From: an uncultured Lachnospiraceae bacterium
GTDB taxonomy: Bacteria > Bacillota > Clostridia > Lachnospirales > Lachnospiraceae
Reading direction: 5' to 3'
Length of the DNA: 64,000 bases
Assembly: GCA_910587085.1 (NCBI GenBank)
Contig: CAJUMC010000007.1
Span: 35,990-99,989, forward strand
Both the position numbers and the translations under genes were made by a program. Below are positions 51,254-58,410 of the stretch, piece after piece (within the stretch, counting starts at the first letter, position 1; each line of letters starts with the position of its first letter). Below the pieces are notes generated by a model, which saw only the letters and a program-made list of their open reading frames with translations, searched no databases and was not told the origin of the DNA.

Positions 51254-51343
51254 CTGTATCCGTCTACCGGCGCATGCCGCAAAACAGCCGCAATACCGCT
51301 TTCATTAAAAAGTCCGAAAAACTGCGGTTTTCTGATTTCTGAT

Positions 51344-51574
51344 CTACTGCAGTATTTCCACGATTACTTTTTTTTCATCCTTTGCGGCAGCAGCTTTCAC
51401 TACCGTGCGGATGGACTTGGCAATACGGCCCTGTTTGCCGATTACCTTGCCCATATCCTCCTGCGCAACCTTCAATTCTACTACAAGAGCCTTATCGGTT
51501 TCAGTTTCCGTCACAACAACGTCTTCCGGATGATCAACAAGTGACATAGCAATTACCTGAACAAGTTCTTTCAT
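51344..51574 (-). CDS. KH-domain RNA-binding protein (YlqC/KhpA type)
   Basis: 76-residue single KH domain with the GKQGRIAKSIR loop (about residues 46-56). KhpA-like proteins pair with KhpB and affect RNA and cell growth in Firmicutes. The rpsP-KH-rimM-trmD order is conserved. It lies 18 bases after rpsP and is the last gene before the terminator. Confidence 0.93.
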   Translation of the reverse strand: MKELVQVIAMSLVDHPEDVVVTETETDKALVVELKVAQEDMGKVIGKQGRIAKSIRTVVKAAAAKDEKKVIVEILQ

Positions 51575-51592
51575 TACTTTTCACCTCCGAAA

Positions 51593-51838
51593 TTACTTCA
51601 CGATGCCGGCTTTCTTGAACAGGCGGTTCACCGTTTCGGTAGGCTGTGCACCGTTGCTCAGCCACTTCTTCGCCTCCTCCTCGTTTACGGAAAAAGCGGA
51701 CGGCTCCTTCGTCGGATCGTAGGTACCGAGCTCAGCGATAAATCTGCCGTCGCGCGGAGATCTGGAATCTGCAACGATGATTCTATAGAAAGGAGCCTTC
51801 TTCTGACCCATTCTCTTCAATCTGATCTTTACTGCCAT
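51593..51838 (-). CDS. rpsP: 30S ribosomal protein bS16
   Basis: 81-residue bS16: MAVKIRLKRMGQKKAPFYRI, VADSRSPRDGRFIAELGTYDP and a short C-terminus. AAGGAGGT lies just before the start. Third gene of the ylxM-ffh-rpsP operon. Confidence 0.97.
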   Translation of the reverse strand: MAVKIRLKRMGQKKAPFYRIIVADSRSPRDGRFIAELGTYDPTKEPSAFSVNEEEAKKWLSNGAQPTETVNRLFKKAGIVK

Positions 51839-51924
51839 GATATTTCACCTCCTTAGCCATGAATTTTGTAAAACTGTATTGGCACCGCGCCGGCAGTCCG
51901 GCGCAGGATTACCCGCTCTTAAAA

Positions 51925-53283
51925 TCAAAGTCCGAATGGAAGCTTGAAACCGCGGCGCTTTCCCTTTCCGCCGAACATTCCGGACATCTGCTTCATCATT
52001 TTTCTGGACTGTTCAAACTGCTTCATCACGCGGTTGACCTCGCTGATATCGACGCCGGCGCCCGCGGCGATCCTTTTTTTGCGCGGCGGATTGATGATTT
52101 CCGGATTGGAACGCTCCTTTTTTGTCATCGAAAAAATAATCGCTTCCATCTTTTTCATCGCGACCTCGCTCTCGCCAAGTGCGTCATCATCCAGTTTTGC
52201 GCCGCCCATCATGCCGCCGGGAAGCATCTTCATAATCTCCGCGACGCCGCCCATCTTCTTCATCTGCTGCATCTGATCAAGGAAATCATTGAAGTCGAAC
52301 TCCGCTTTTTTAATTTTCTTTTCCAGCTCACGGGCCTTCGCCTCGTCATAGTCCGCCTGAACTTTGTCGATCAGCGTCAGCACATCTCCCATGCCGAGAA
52401 TCCGCGAAGCCATGCGATCGGGATAAAACTGCTCCAGATCGGATAGCTTCTCGCCCATTCCGATATACAGAATCGGCTTTCCCGTAACCGCGCGGATCGA
52501 GAGAGCTGCGCCGCCCCGGGTATCGCCGTCGAGCTTCGTGAGAATTACGCCGGTAATCTCAATCCGGGCATTGAAAGTTTCCGCAACATTGACGGCATCC
52601 TGTCCGGTCATCGCATCGACGGTGAGGATCGTGTGATCGACGGAGACGGCATCCTTAATCTGCACAAGCTCCTCCATCATGCCCTCGTCGATATGGAGCC
52701 GTCCGGCGGTATCAATCATAACAATATTGTTGCCGTTTTTCTTCGCGTGCTCCATCGCCGCCTGAACAATGTCCGCCGGCCGGTGATTCGTTCCCATGGA
52801 AAACACGGGAACTCCCTGCTTTTTCGCGTTTATCTCCAGCTGCTCGATTGCGGCCGGACGATAGATATCGCAGGCGACAAGCAGCGGTCTCCTGCCCTTT
52901 GCCTTGAATTTCCCGGCGAGCTTTGCCACGGTCGTTGTCTTGCCGGCTCCCTGAAGACCGCACATCATAAGAACCGTAATCTCGTTTGCCGGCTTCAGCG
53001 AAAGCTCCGTCGTCTCGTCGCCCATTAGGCGGATCATTTCTTCATTTACGATTTTTATTACCATCTGACCCGGCGTCAGGCTCGAAAGAACTTCCTCGCC
53101 GACGGCGCGCTCCTGAACCGAGCTAACAAAGTTTTTGACAACCTTGAAATTGACATCCGCCTCGAGCAGGGCCATCTTTACCTCCCGGAGCGCCGTTTTA
53201 ACATCGGCCTCCGTAAGCTTTCCCCTGCCGCGGAGATTTTTAAACACATTCTGAAGTTTTTCCGAAAGGCTCTCAAATGCCAT
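51925..53283 (-). CDS. ffh: Signal recognition particle protein Ffh
   Basis: SRP GTPase that binds signal sequences and 4.5S RNA. The N domain is followed by the G domain with G1 GLQGAGKTT at 109-117, DTAGRLHID and TKLDGDTRGGAALS, and the methionine-rich M domain (about 300-452) with GGLMMS-like GAGVDISEVNRVMKQFEQSRKMMKQM, broken. Length 452 is typical. It lies 63 bases after ylxM. Confidence 0.97.
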   Translation of the reverse strand: MAFESLSEKLQNVFKNLRGRGKLTEADVKTALREVKMALLEADVNFKVVKNFVSSVQERAVGEEVLSSLTPGQMVIKIVNEEMIRLMGDETTELSLKPANEITVLMMCGLQGAGKTTTVAKLAGKFKAKGRRPLLVACDIYRPAAIEQLEINAKKQGVPVFSMGTNHRPADIVQAAMEHAKKNGNNIVMIDTAGRLHIDEGMMEELVQIKDAVSVDHTILTVDAMTGQDAVNVAETFNARIEITGVILTKLDGDTRGGAALSIRAVTGKPILYIGMGEKLSDLEQFYPDRMASRILGMGDVLTLIDKVQADYDEAKARELEKKIKKAEFDFNDFLDQMQQMKKMGGVAEIMKMLPGGMMGGAKLDDDALGESEVAMKKMEAIIFSMTKKERSNPEIINPPRKKRIAAGAGVDISEVNRVMKQFEQSRKMMKQMSGMFGGKGKRRGFKLPFGL

Positions 53284-53346
53284 GCTTCCACCCCCGCGTA
53301 CCGCAGGCTCCCCCGCGGCGCTGATTTATATCTTTCCAACAGACCG

Positions 53347-53754
53347 TTATAATTCTTTTAACAGCTGCTCGGACAAGCCCGCAATCTCCCGGACGCGCTC
53401 CAGCGATCCGGTCCGGACGGCCTCCTCCGAAATCTGACGGATATCAGCGATATGCTTCTTAGCACGATCGAACCGCTGCACCAGCCGCAGCTTTTCCTCG
53501 TACTCCCGCAGGGCCCGGCTGCAGCGCCTCACCGCGTCGTGCACGCCCTGCCTGCTGATGCCTGCCTCGTCGGCAATTTCTGCCAGCGAAAGATCATTCA
53601 GCACATAATCCTCAAAAATTTTCTTTTTATGTCCGCCGAGCAGCTCGCCGTAAAAATCGTACAGAATGGACAGCTCGTATACCTCCCTGAGCCTTTCATC
53701 CGGCAAATCCGCCGTGGACGGCACCTGTGCCCGGCAGCGCTCCTTCTCGCCCAT
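53347..53754 (-). CDS. ylxM: YlxM family SRP-associated regulator
   Basis: 135-residue helix-turn-helix protein of the YlxM/p13 family: LREVYELSILYDFYGELL, DYVLNDLSLAEIADEAGISRQGVHDAV and RALREYEEKL. The gene is adjacent to ffh in most Firmicutes, and YlxM binds SRP components in Streptococcus. Its start is preceded by AGGTGG, partly inside a hairpin at the very 5' end of the transcript. Confidence 0.93.
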   Translation of the reverse strand: MGEKERCRAQVPSTADLPDERLREVYELSILYDFYGELLGGHKKKIFEDYVLNDLSLAEIADEAGISRQGVHDAVRRCSRALREYEEKLRLVQRFDRAKKHIADIRQISEEAVRTGSLERVREIAGLSEQLLKEL

Positions 53755-53766
53755 CGCGAAGCACCA

Positions 53767-53791
53767 CCTGTAAAGCTTTTTTCTTTACAGG
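53767..53791 (-). promoter_or_regulatory. Hairpin at the 5' end of the ylxM-ffh transcript
   Basis: CCTGTAAAG and CTTTACAGG (plus 53767-53775 and 53783-53791) form a 9-base stem with a 7-base loop. Its 3' side shares AGG with the ylxM ribosome site, and the start point predicted from the promoter falls at its first base. Confidence 0.6.
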
Positions 53792-53795
53792 CGAT

Positions 53796-53824
53796 AGTAT
53801 ACGGGATGGAAACTGCTTTGTCAA
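53796..53824 (-). promoter_or_regulatory. ylxM-ffh operon promoter
   Basis: Minus strand TTGACA (plus 53819-53824) and TATACT (53796-53801) spaced by 17 bases. Confidence 0.88.
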
Positions 53825-53854
53825 GAAAAAAATCGTCAAAAAGAAATAAAAAAA

Positions 53855-53883
53855 ATGACAAGCCGCCGGCTGTGCGGTATAAT
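53855..53883 (+). promoter_or_regulatory. Promoter of the J-like/GGDEF-like gene
   Basis: ATGACA (53855-53860) and TATAAT (53878-53883) spaced by 17 bases, back to back with the ylxM promoter 31 bases away. Confidence 0.8.
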
Positions 53884-53937
53884 GGCATTGTCATTATTTT
53901 CCGAATCGAAACGGGCAGAAAATGAAAAGAGGGAGCT

Positions 53938-55068
53938 ATGAACGATCAGAATTTTAAAGATTACTATAAAATATTGCAGGTTCATTACGACGCCTCCGCA
54001 GAGGTGATCCGGGCCGCCTTCGAGAGCCTTTCAAAAACACTGCCGCCCGGCAGCGCGGAACGAGCCGAAGCCGAGGAGGCCTTCCGCACGCTTTCCGACG
54101 AGAATTACCGCAGCATTTACCACCGCGCCTGGCTGGAGAATTTTTCGGAGCGCGCGCAGTTTATCCAGCCTGCGCCGAAGCCGTATCACGACACGCCGGA
54201 AAATAAGGAGGCATCCGCGGAGCATGTGCTCGACGACTATTTCCGGGCCCTGTTTCTCAAGGACTGGAGCAGCGCTTATTCAAGACTATCCGCTCAGGAT
54301 CGCACAAATATTTCCCTCCGCGATTTTACGGACTGGCGCACGGCAGTCAGCGGCTGCTATGAAATGCAGGAATACAAAATCCGGTATGTGCGCACGCTCG
54401 GCAGTATTAATTTAGAAAATATTTCCTATTTCCATGTAGCAGAATTTGAGACGGATGTCACGGATCTGAACAAAAAAAATCTGGAGATTACAACCGAGAC
54501 GCTACGAAAATATGTAACCTACGATACGGACTGCTGGAAGGTCTGTCTTGGACTCGGAAATGTCTACGCCCAGACCAGCCAGTACCGGCGGATGAAGCGG
54601 GAAAATTTCCAGAACGCGGAACAGGCATTTCTCCTTTCCGCACAGGATCGCACGGACGCCCTGACCGGCCTTCTGAACGAGGACGGCTTTTTCGCCGAGG
54701 CGGCGCGCGAAGTGGAGCGCAACCGCCGGTATCACAACCCGTTCACCCTTCTGTCCTTTCAGATACACTGCGGGGACGGCGGACACCGGGAGGCCTGCCT
54801 CTGTCATCTGGCCGATACGATCCGCCAGGCCTGCCGTCTGACGGACCTTGCTGCAAGGCTTGACAACAACCAGATTATGTGCCTGCTGGCGGAGACGGAC
54901 AGGGACAGGGCAGAGGCGGCCGCCCGCAAATTTCTTCAGCTGATCCGCAGCGATCCGCCGGAAAATTACAGCGTCAGCTGCGGGCTTGTCTGCTACAACG
55001 GATATTCCTCCCTCTCTGACACCGTACTTGCGTGCTGCCGCATGGCCGGCCTGCCTTCCCACTACTGA
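53938..55068 (+). CDS. J-like, NTF2-like and degenerate GGDEF multidomain protein
   Basis: 376-residue soluble protein. Residues 8-65 look like a J domain (DYYKILQVHYDASAEVIRAAF) but the HPD motif that contacts Hsp70 is missing (TLPPG instead). Residues about 92-210 resemble an NTF2/SnoaL-like fold. Residues 239-375 resemble a GGDEF domain (DALTGLLNEDGF, then SFQIHC), but the active GGDEF signature is replaced by LDNNQIM (308-314), so cyclase activity is unlikely. It could be a diguanylate-binding or scaffold protein; the fold calls are by eye. It has its own promoter and GAGGGAG ribosome site. Confidence 0.72.
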   Translation: MNDQNFKDYYKILQVHYDASAEVIRAAFESLSKTLPPGSAERAEAEEAFRTLSDENYRSIYHRAWLENFSERAQFIQPAPKPYHDTPENKEASAEHVLDDYFRALFLKDWSSAYSRLSAQDRTNISLRDFTDWRTAVSGCYEMQEYKIRYVRTLGSINLENISYFHVAEFETDVTDLNKKNLEITTETLRKYVTYDTDCWKVCLGLGNVYAQTSQYRRMKRENFQNAEQAFLLSAQDRTDALTGLLNEDGFFAEAAREVERNRRYHNPFTLLSFQIHCGDGGHREACLCHLADTIRQACRLTDLAARLDNNQIMCLLAETDRDRAEAAARKFLQLIRSDPPENYSVSCGLVCYNGYSSLSDTVLACCRMAGLPSHY

Positions 55069-55136
55069 CCGGCAGAAAACATTTCCGCGGCCAAACGACG
55101 GTGTAATGGCATGCCCCGGGTCCGGAATGCCGGAAA

Positions 55137-55202
55137 TTTGAAAAGCAGGGAACGCTGTTTGGCGGTTTCAAAACCGCCAAACAGCGTTCCCTGCTTTTCA
55201 AA
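55137..55202 (+). repeat. 66-bp perfect palindrome
   Basis: 32-base arms at 55137-55168 and 55171-55202 are exact reverse complements with a CA centre. Flanking CGGAAT-CCG and CGGATTCCG segments extend the symmetry imperfectly. It lies between convergent genes; no T-run follows, so a simple terminator is not the obvious explanation. Confidence 0.95.
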
Positions 55203-55224
55203 CGGATTCCGAAACAGACCTGTC

Positions 55225-55740
55225 TCAGATCTCGAAACCGCCCTGCTCCTCCCCGTTGATTACCGGATAATAACGGTTCTCATCAACATTGATATAGAGC
55301 TCGATGCTCTTGAACTCCGATTCCTTATTTCCCTTCGCAAGCCATGCTGCCTTTGCATTGTCCAGAAGCTGCTTCGGACTGATCTCGCGGCCGGCATGCT
55401 GCACAACAATATAGGTATCCGCGGCCGTCACCTTTCTTGCCGTCTCCGAAGCCTTCTTCTCCGCCTTGGCAGCGGCGTTCTTTGCCGTCTTTTCCACTTT
55501 CTCTGCCGCGGCCTTCACGGCGGTTCCGGCCTCCTCAAGTTTTTTCGCAGCAGGCTTTCTTCCCGGCTTCTTCGGCTCGGCTTTCTTTGCCTCCGCCTCC
55601 GACGGCATATCTGCGCCGCCCGCCTCCGTCACCTGCTTTGCTTTCTCCTCTGTTTTCTCCTCTGAAGCCTTCTGCGACGCCGAAGTAGCCGGCACCTTCT
55701 CATCCTTCGTAACTGCAGTCTTTCTTGGTCTTCCTGCCAT
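55225..55740 (-). CDS. DUF6465 protein with AT-hook-like, Ala/Lys-rich N-terminus
   Basis: 171-residue protein. The N-terminal two thirds are Ala, Lys, Glu and Pro rich with AT-hook-like cores GRPRK (residues 3-7) and PGRKPAAKK, reminiscent of histone H1-like DNA-binding proteins. The C-terminal segment TYIVVQHAGREISPKQLLDN to VNGEEQGGFEI (in this protein INGEEQGGFEI) is the DUF6465 signature. A DNA-associated role is an inference from composition. Start 55740 has GGGAGGCC upstream. Confidence 0.8.
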   Translation of the reverse strand: MAGRPRKTAVTKDEKVPATSASQKASEEKTEEKAKQVTEAGGADMPSEAEAKKAEPKKPGRKPAAKKLEEAGTAVKAAAEKVEKTAKNAAAKAEKKASETARKVTAADTYIVVQHAGREISPKQLLDNAKAAWLAKGNKESEFKSIELYINVDENRYYPVINGEEQGGFEI

Positions 55741-55855
55741 AATGGCCTCCCTTTGCAAATGCTTTAAGATCAATTACATGACTGATAATATTACAATTCC
55801 TGCGAAAAAGCAAGCAAAATAAGCATATAAAATAAAATCTCCCGTTATCCGTCCC

Positions 55856-56329
55856 TTAATCGACCGTCAAATCCAGGTATTCTGCACCAACATATCTGAC
55901 CAGCTCCTCCTGCAAAAGATAGAGCTGCGCACCGCGCACTCCGGCGCTGACGGCAATTTTATCAAATAAAACAGCGGTCTCATCAAAATATGTCGGGAAG
56001 TGCTTTTTCATTCCCACCGGTGAACATCCGCCGCGCACATATCCGGTCAGCCCAAGCAGCTCCTTCACATGAACGAGCTCGATTTTTTTGTCTCCGACCG
56101 CCTGCGCCGCCTTTTTCAGATCCAGCTCCTGTGCGACCGGAATGCAGAAAACAAGACAGCCCTTTTTTTCGCCGCGCGCAACCAGCGTCTTAAACACCTG
56201 TTCCGCCGGCAGACCCGTCTGCTCCGCCACATGTACGCCGGCAAGATTCTCCTCATCCGCCTCATACTCGATCACTTCGTACGGAATTCCGGCCTGCGCA
56301 AGCAGGCGCATTGCATTTGTTTTAACCAT
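55856..56329 (-). CDS. ybaK: Cys-tRNA(Pro)/Cys-tRNA(Cys) deacylase YbaK
   Basis: 157-residue trans-editing enzyme that hydrolyses mischarged Cys-tRNA(Pro). The YbaK fold is shown by VFKTLVARG, FCIPVAQELDLKKAA and GYVRGGCSPVGMKK with the conserved lysine. The start at 56329 has GGGAGA upstream and lies 1 base after the rng stop. The cell envelope-adjacent name ebsC is used for relatives. Confidence 0.93.
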   Translation of the reverse strand: MVKTNAMRLLAQAGIPYEVIEYEADEENLAGVHVAEQTGLPAEQVFKTLVARGEKKGCLVFCIPVAQELDLKKAAQAVGDKKIELVHVKELLGLTGYVRGGCSPVGMKKHFPTYFDETAVLFDKIAVSAGVRGAQLYLLQEELVRYVGAEYLDLTVD

Positions 56330-56330
56330 A

Positions 56331-57548
56331 TCAGTCTCCCCGTCCGCTTTCCCCGCCGCTTTCGCGAAATTCCTCACAGATGGGACGCCGCACCTTTTTG
56401 CGCGTAATCTCCACCAGCTGCAGCGGTGTCATATCAACCAGCACCGTGCGGATCGGATCCTGCGCCAGATATTCCCGAAGCCGCGCAAGCAGTTTCTGCC
56501 GGTTTTCCTCCTTCTCCATTCCGATAAAATCTGCGATAATAATTCCAGAGAGATTTCGCAGGCGTATCTGACGCGCAATCTCCCCGGCAGCCTCCAGATT
56601 AATCTGCAAAAAATGCTCTTCCCTGCGCCCGCGTTCCCTCACCGCCCGTCCCGTGTTGACGTCGACGGAGGTCAGAGCCTCCGTCGGCTCGATCACAAGG
56701 CTGGCGCCGCTCTTTAACCATACTCTCGGATTCAGGGCATCCGAGAGATGCCTCTCCAGCGAATACTGGCGCACAAGCGAGCCGCCCTCGCCGCAGAGCG
56801 TAAGCGCCGGCCGATAAAGGCCCGCAAGACGCTCGGCAAGCTTAGTGTAAACCGCAGGAATGTCGGTGAGAATTTCACCAATCTGCCCGGCGTAGCTTTC
56901 TCTCAGAAATCCAAGCCAGGGCGGCTCCGGCTCTTCCAGCACGGAAAACGCCGCCCGGTGTATTCCGTGTGCCGCAATGCTCTCATAGCGGGCAAGCAGC
57001 TCCTGCGCCTCGCAGGCAAGCTCCTCCGCAGAGGCGGCAGCGGCGTTCGTGCGTACGATCCAGCCGAAGTCCTCCCTCAGCAGTCCGGAAAAAAACTCCT
57101 TCAGCTCCTCCCGCCGCTTCGTCTCCGTGATTTTTGAGGACACGCCGACCATGGACTTTCCATGCACCAGCACGGCATATTTTCCGGAGAGATTAAAGGC
57201 GGCGGTCACGGCGGCCTGCTTGGTCTTGATCGCTTCCCGCTCCACCTGAACGATCAGCATATCCCCCGCGTGAAGCTGCCCGTCGGCATGGGGAGCACCG
57301 CAGAGCATGGCCCGCCCGCTGTGCTCCAGAGAGAGATAGCACATCTGCCCTTCCGCAATCTCCACAAAGGCAGCATTTATATTTCTGACAATATTTTTTA
57401 TTCTTCCGACATAAATTCCGCCCGGGCGCAGCAGACAGCCGGCCGCATCTTCGTCGGCCGTCCACTGCACCGGCCTTTTTCCGTCCCAGAGCACGGATAC
57501 CAGCTTTCTGCGCAGCATTGTAATCAGCAGCTTATATTCTGTCATCAT
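56331..57548 (-). CDS. rng: Ribonuclease G/E family protein lacking the zinc-link
   Basis: 405-residue endoribonuclease of the RNase E/G family. The S1-like N-domain (YVGRIKNIVRNINAAFVEI), 5' sensor and catalytic residues are visible: Asp in SVDVNTGRAV and Asp in IIADFIGM. The family's zinc-link CPxC, which tetramerises the enzyme, is absent: the protein ends with TRKKVRRPICEEF and 13 more residues. It overlaps the upstream DUF2344 gene by 17 bases, so the three genes are co-transcribed. Confidence 0.92.
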   Translation of the reverse strand: MMTEYKLLITMLRRKLVSVLWDGKRPVQWTADEDAAGCLLRPGGIYVGRIKNIVRNINAAFVEIAEGQMCYLSLEHSGRAMLCGAPHADGQLHAGDMLIVQVEREAIKTKQAAVTAAFNLSGKYAVLVHGKSMVGVSSKITETKRREELKEFFSGLLREDFGWIVRTNAAAASAEELACEAQELLARYESIAAHGIHRAAFSVLEEPEPPWLGFLRESYAGQIGEILTDIPAVYTKLAERLAGLYRPALTLCGEGGSLVRQYSLERHLSDALNPRVWLKSGASLVIEPTEALTSVDVNTGRAVRERGRREEHFLQINLEAAGEIARQIRLRNLSGIIIADFIGMEKEENRQKLLARLREYLAQDPIRTVLVDMTPLQLVEITRKKVRRPICEEFRESGGESGRGD

Positions 57549-58410
57549 CCCCGCAGCCCTCCGGCAGAGTATTCACCCGCAGCAGCGGAACAAACTCCCT
57601 CCGCCGCTCCCCCGCGTCGATCGCAGCGCGCTCCTGCTCCTGGTTCATATCTTTCAGACTCAGATCGCAGTAGGTCTCCATGCGGTGAAACTGAAGCGCG
57701 CTCTCCAGATACGGAAGTCCGTATTTTTTACAGTAAGTCTCCATAATCAGTCCGGGCTTTAGATTGTCCACACTGCCGCTCGCCAGCCGGAAAAACAGGC
57801 GCAGCCCGTTCTTGTATCGATCCGCATGACTGAGCCCGGCGTCCGACGCACAAATTTCCTCCGGCGAATTCCCCCAGGCAAAAATCATCGGCTTTAAATC
57901 GACCGGACGCGTACCCTTTTTTGCGGCCTTTTGCGCAATGATTTCCGCCTCGCCGAGAAACTCACCCATTTCCCTGCAAAGCCCGGCAAGCCACTCGGAA
58001 TAAGGTTTGCGAACGCCGTTCTGCTCTGCGTCCATATCCTTTACGGACACCATGTAATCCGCACAGGAGGTCAGGGACATAATGGATTCCTTTTTCTCGT
58101 TCGGCTTCCATTGCGGCAGGGCCGCGGCGGCCCGGATAAAAAATCCCTCCGCCATCACGGCGTTCAGGCGGCTTACAATTTCCGGAAGGGGATAATCCGA
58201 AAGCAGCTCCGCATCCATATATTCCGCGTCGCTCGTTTCCCCGAGCCCGAGCGGCGCCGCAAAATACAGCAGAGGGTGCGGATTAAAGCCGGCAGAATAG
58301 GCCACCTCCAGCCCCGAACGCCGGAACGCCTTCTGAAAATAGCGGACAACATCGAGATGCCCGATAAATTTTGCCGGCCCGTACTTGGAAAACTTGATTC
58401 GAACATTCAT
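57532..58410 (-). CDS. DUF2344 (TIGR03936) protein
   Basis: 292-residue protein of the TIGR03936 family: RIKFSKYGPAKFIGHLDVVR, FRRSGLEVAYSAGFNPHP and PLGLGETSDAEYMDAEL. The family almost always follows the TIGR03960 radical SAM gene and in some bacteria is fused to it. Function is not established. It overlaps the radical SAM gene by four bases (ATGA) and rng by 17, suggesting tight coupling. Confidence 0.88.
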   Translation of the reverse strand: MNVRIKFSKYGPAKFIGHLDVVRYFQKAFRRSGLEVAYSAGFNPHPLLYFAAPLGLGETSDAEYMDAELLSDYPLPEIVSRLNAVMAEGFFIRAAAALPQWKPNEKKESIMSLTSCADYMVSVKDMDAEQNGVRKPYSEWLAGLCREMGEFLGEAEIIAQKAAKKGTRPVDLKPMIFAWGNSPEEICASDAGLSHADRYKNGLRLFFRLASGSVDNLKPGLIMETYCKKYGLPYLESALQFHRMETYCDLSLKDMNQEQERAAIDAGERRREFVPLLRVNTLPEGCGDDDRI

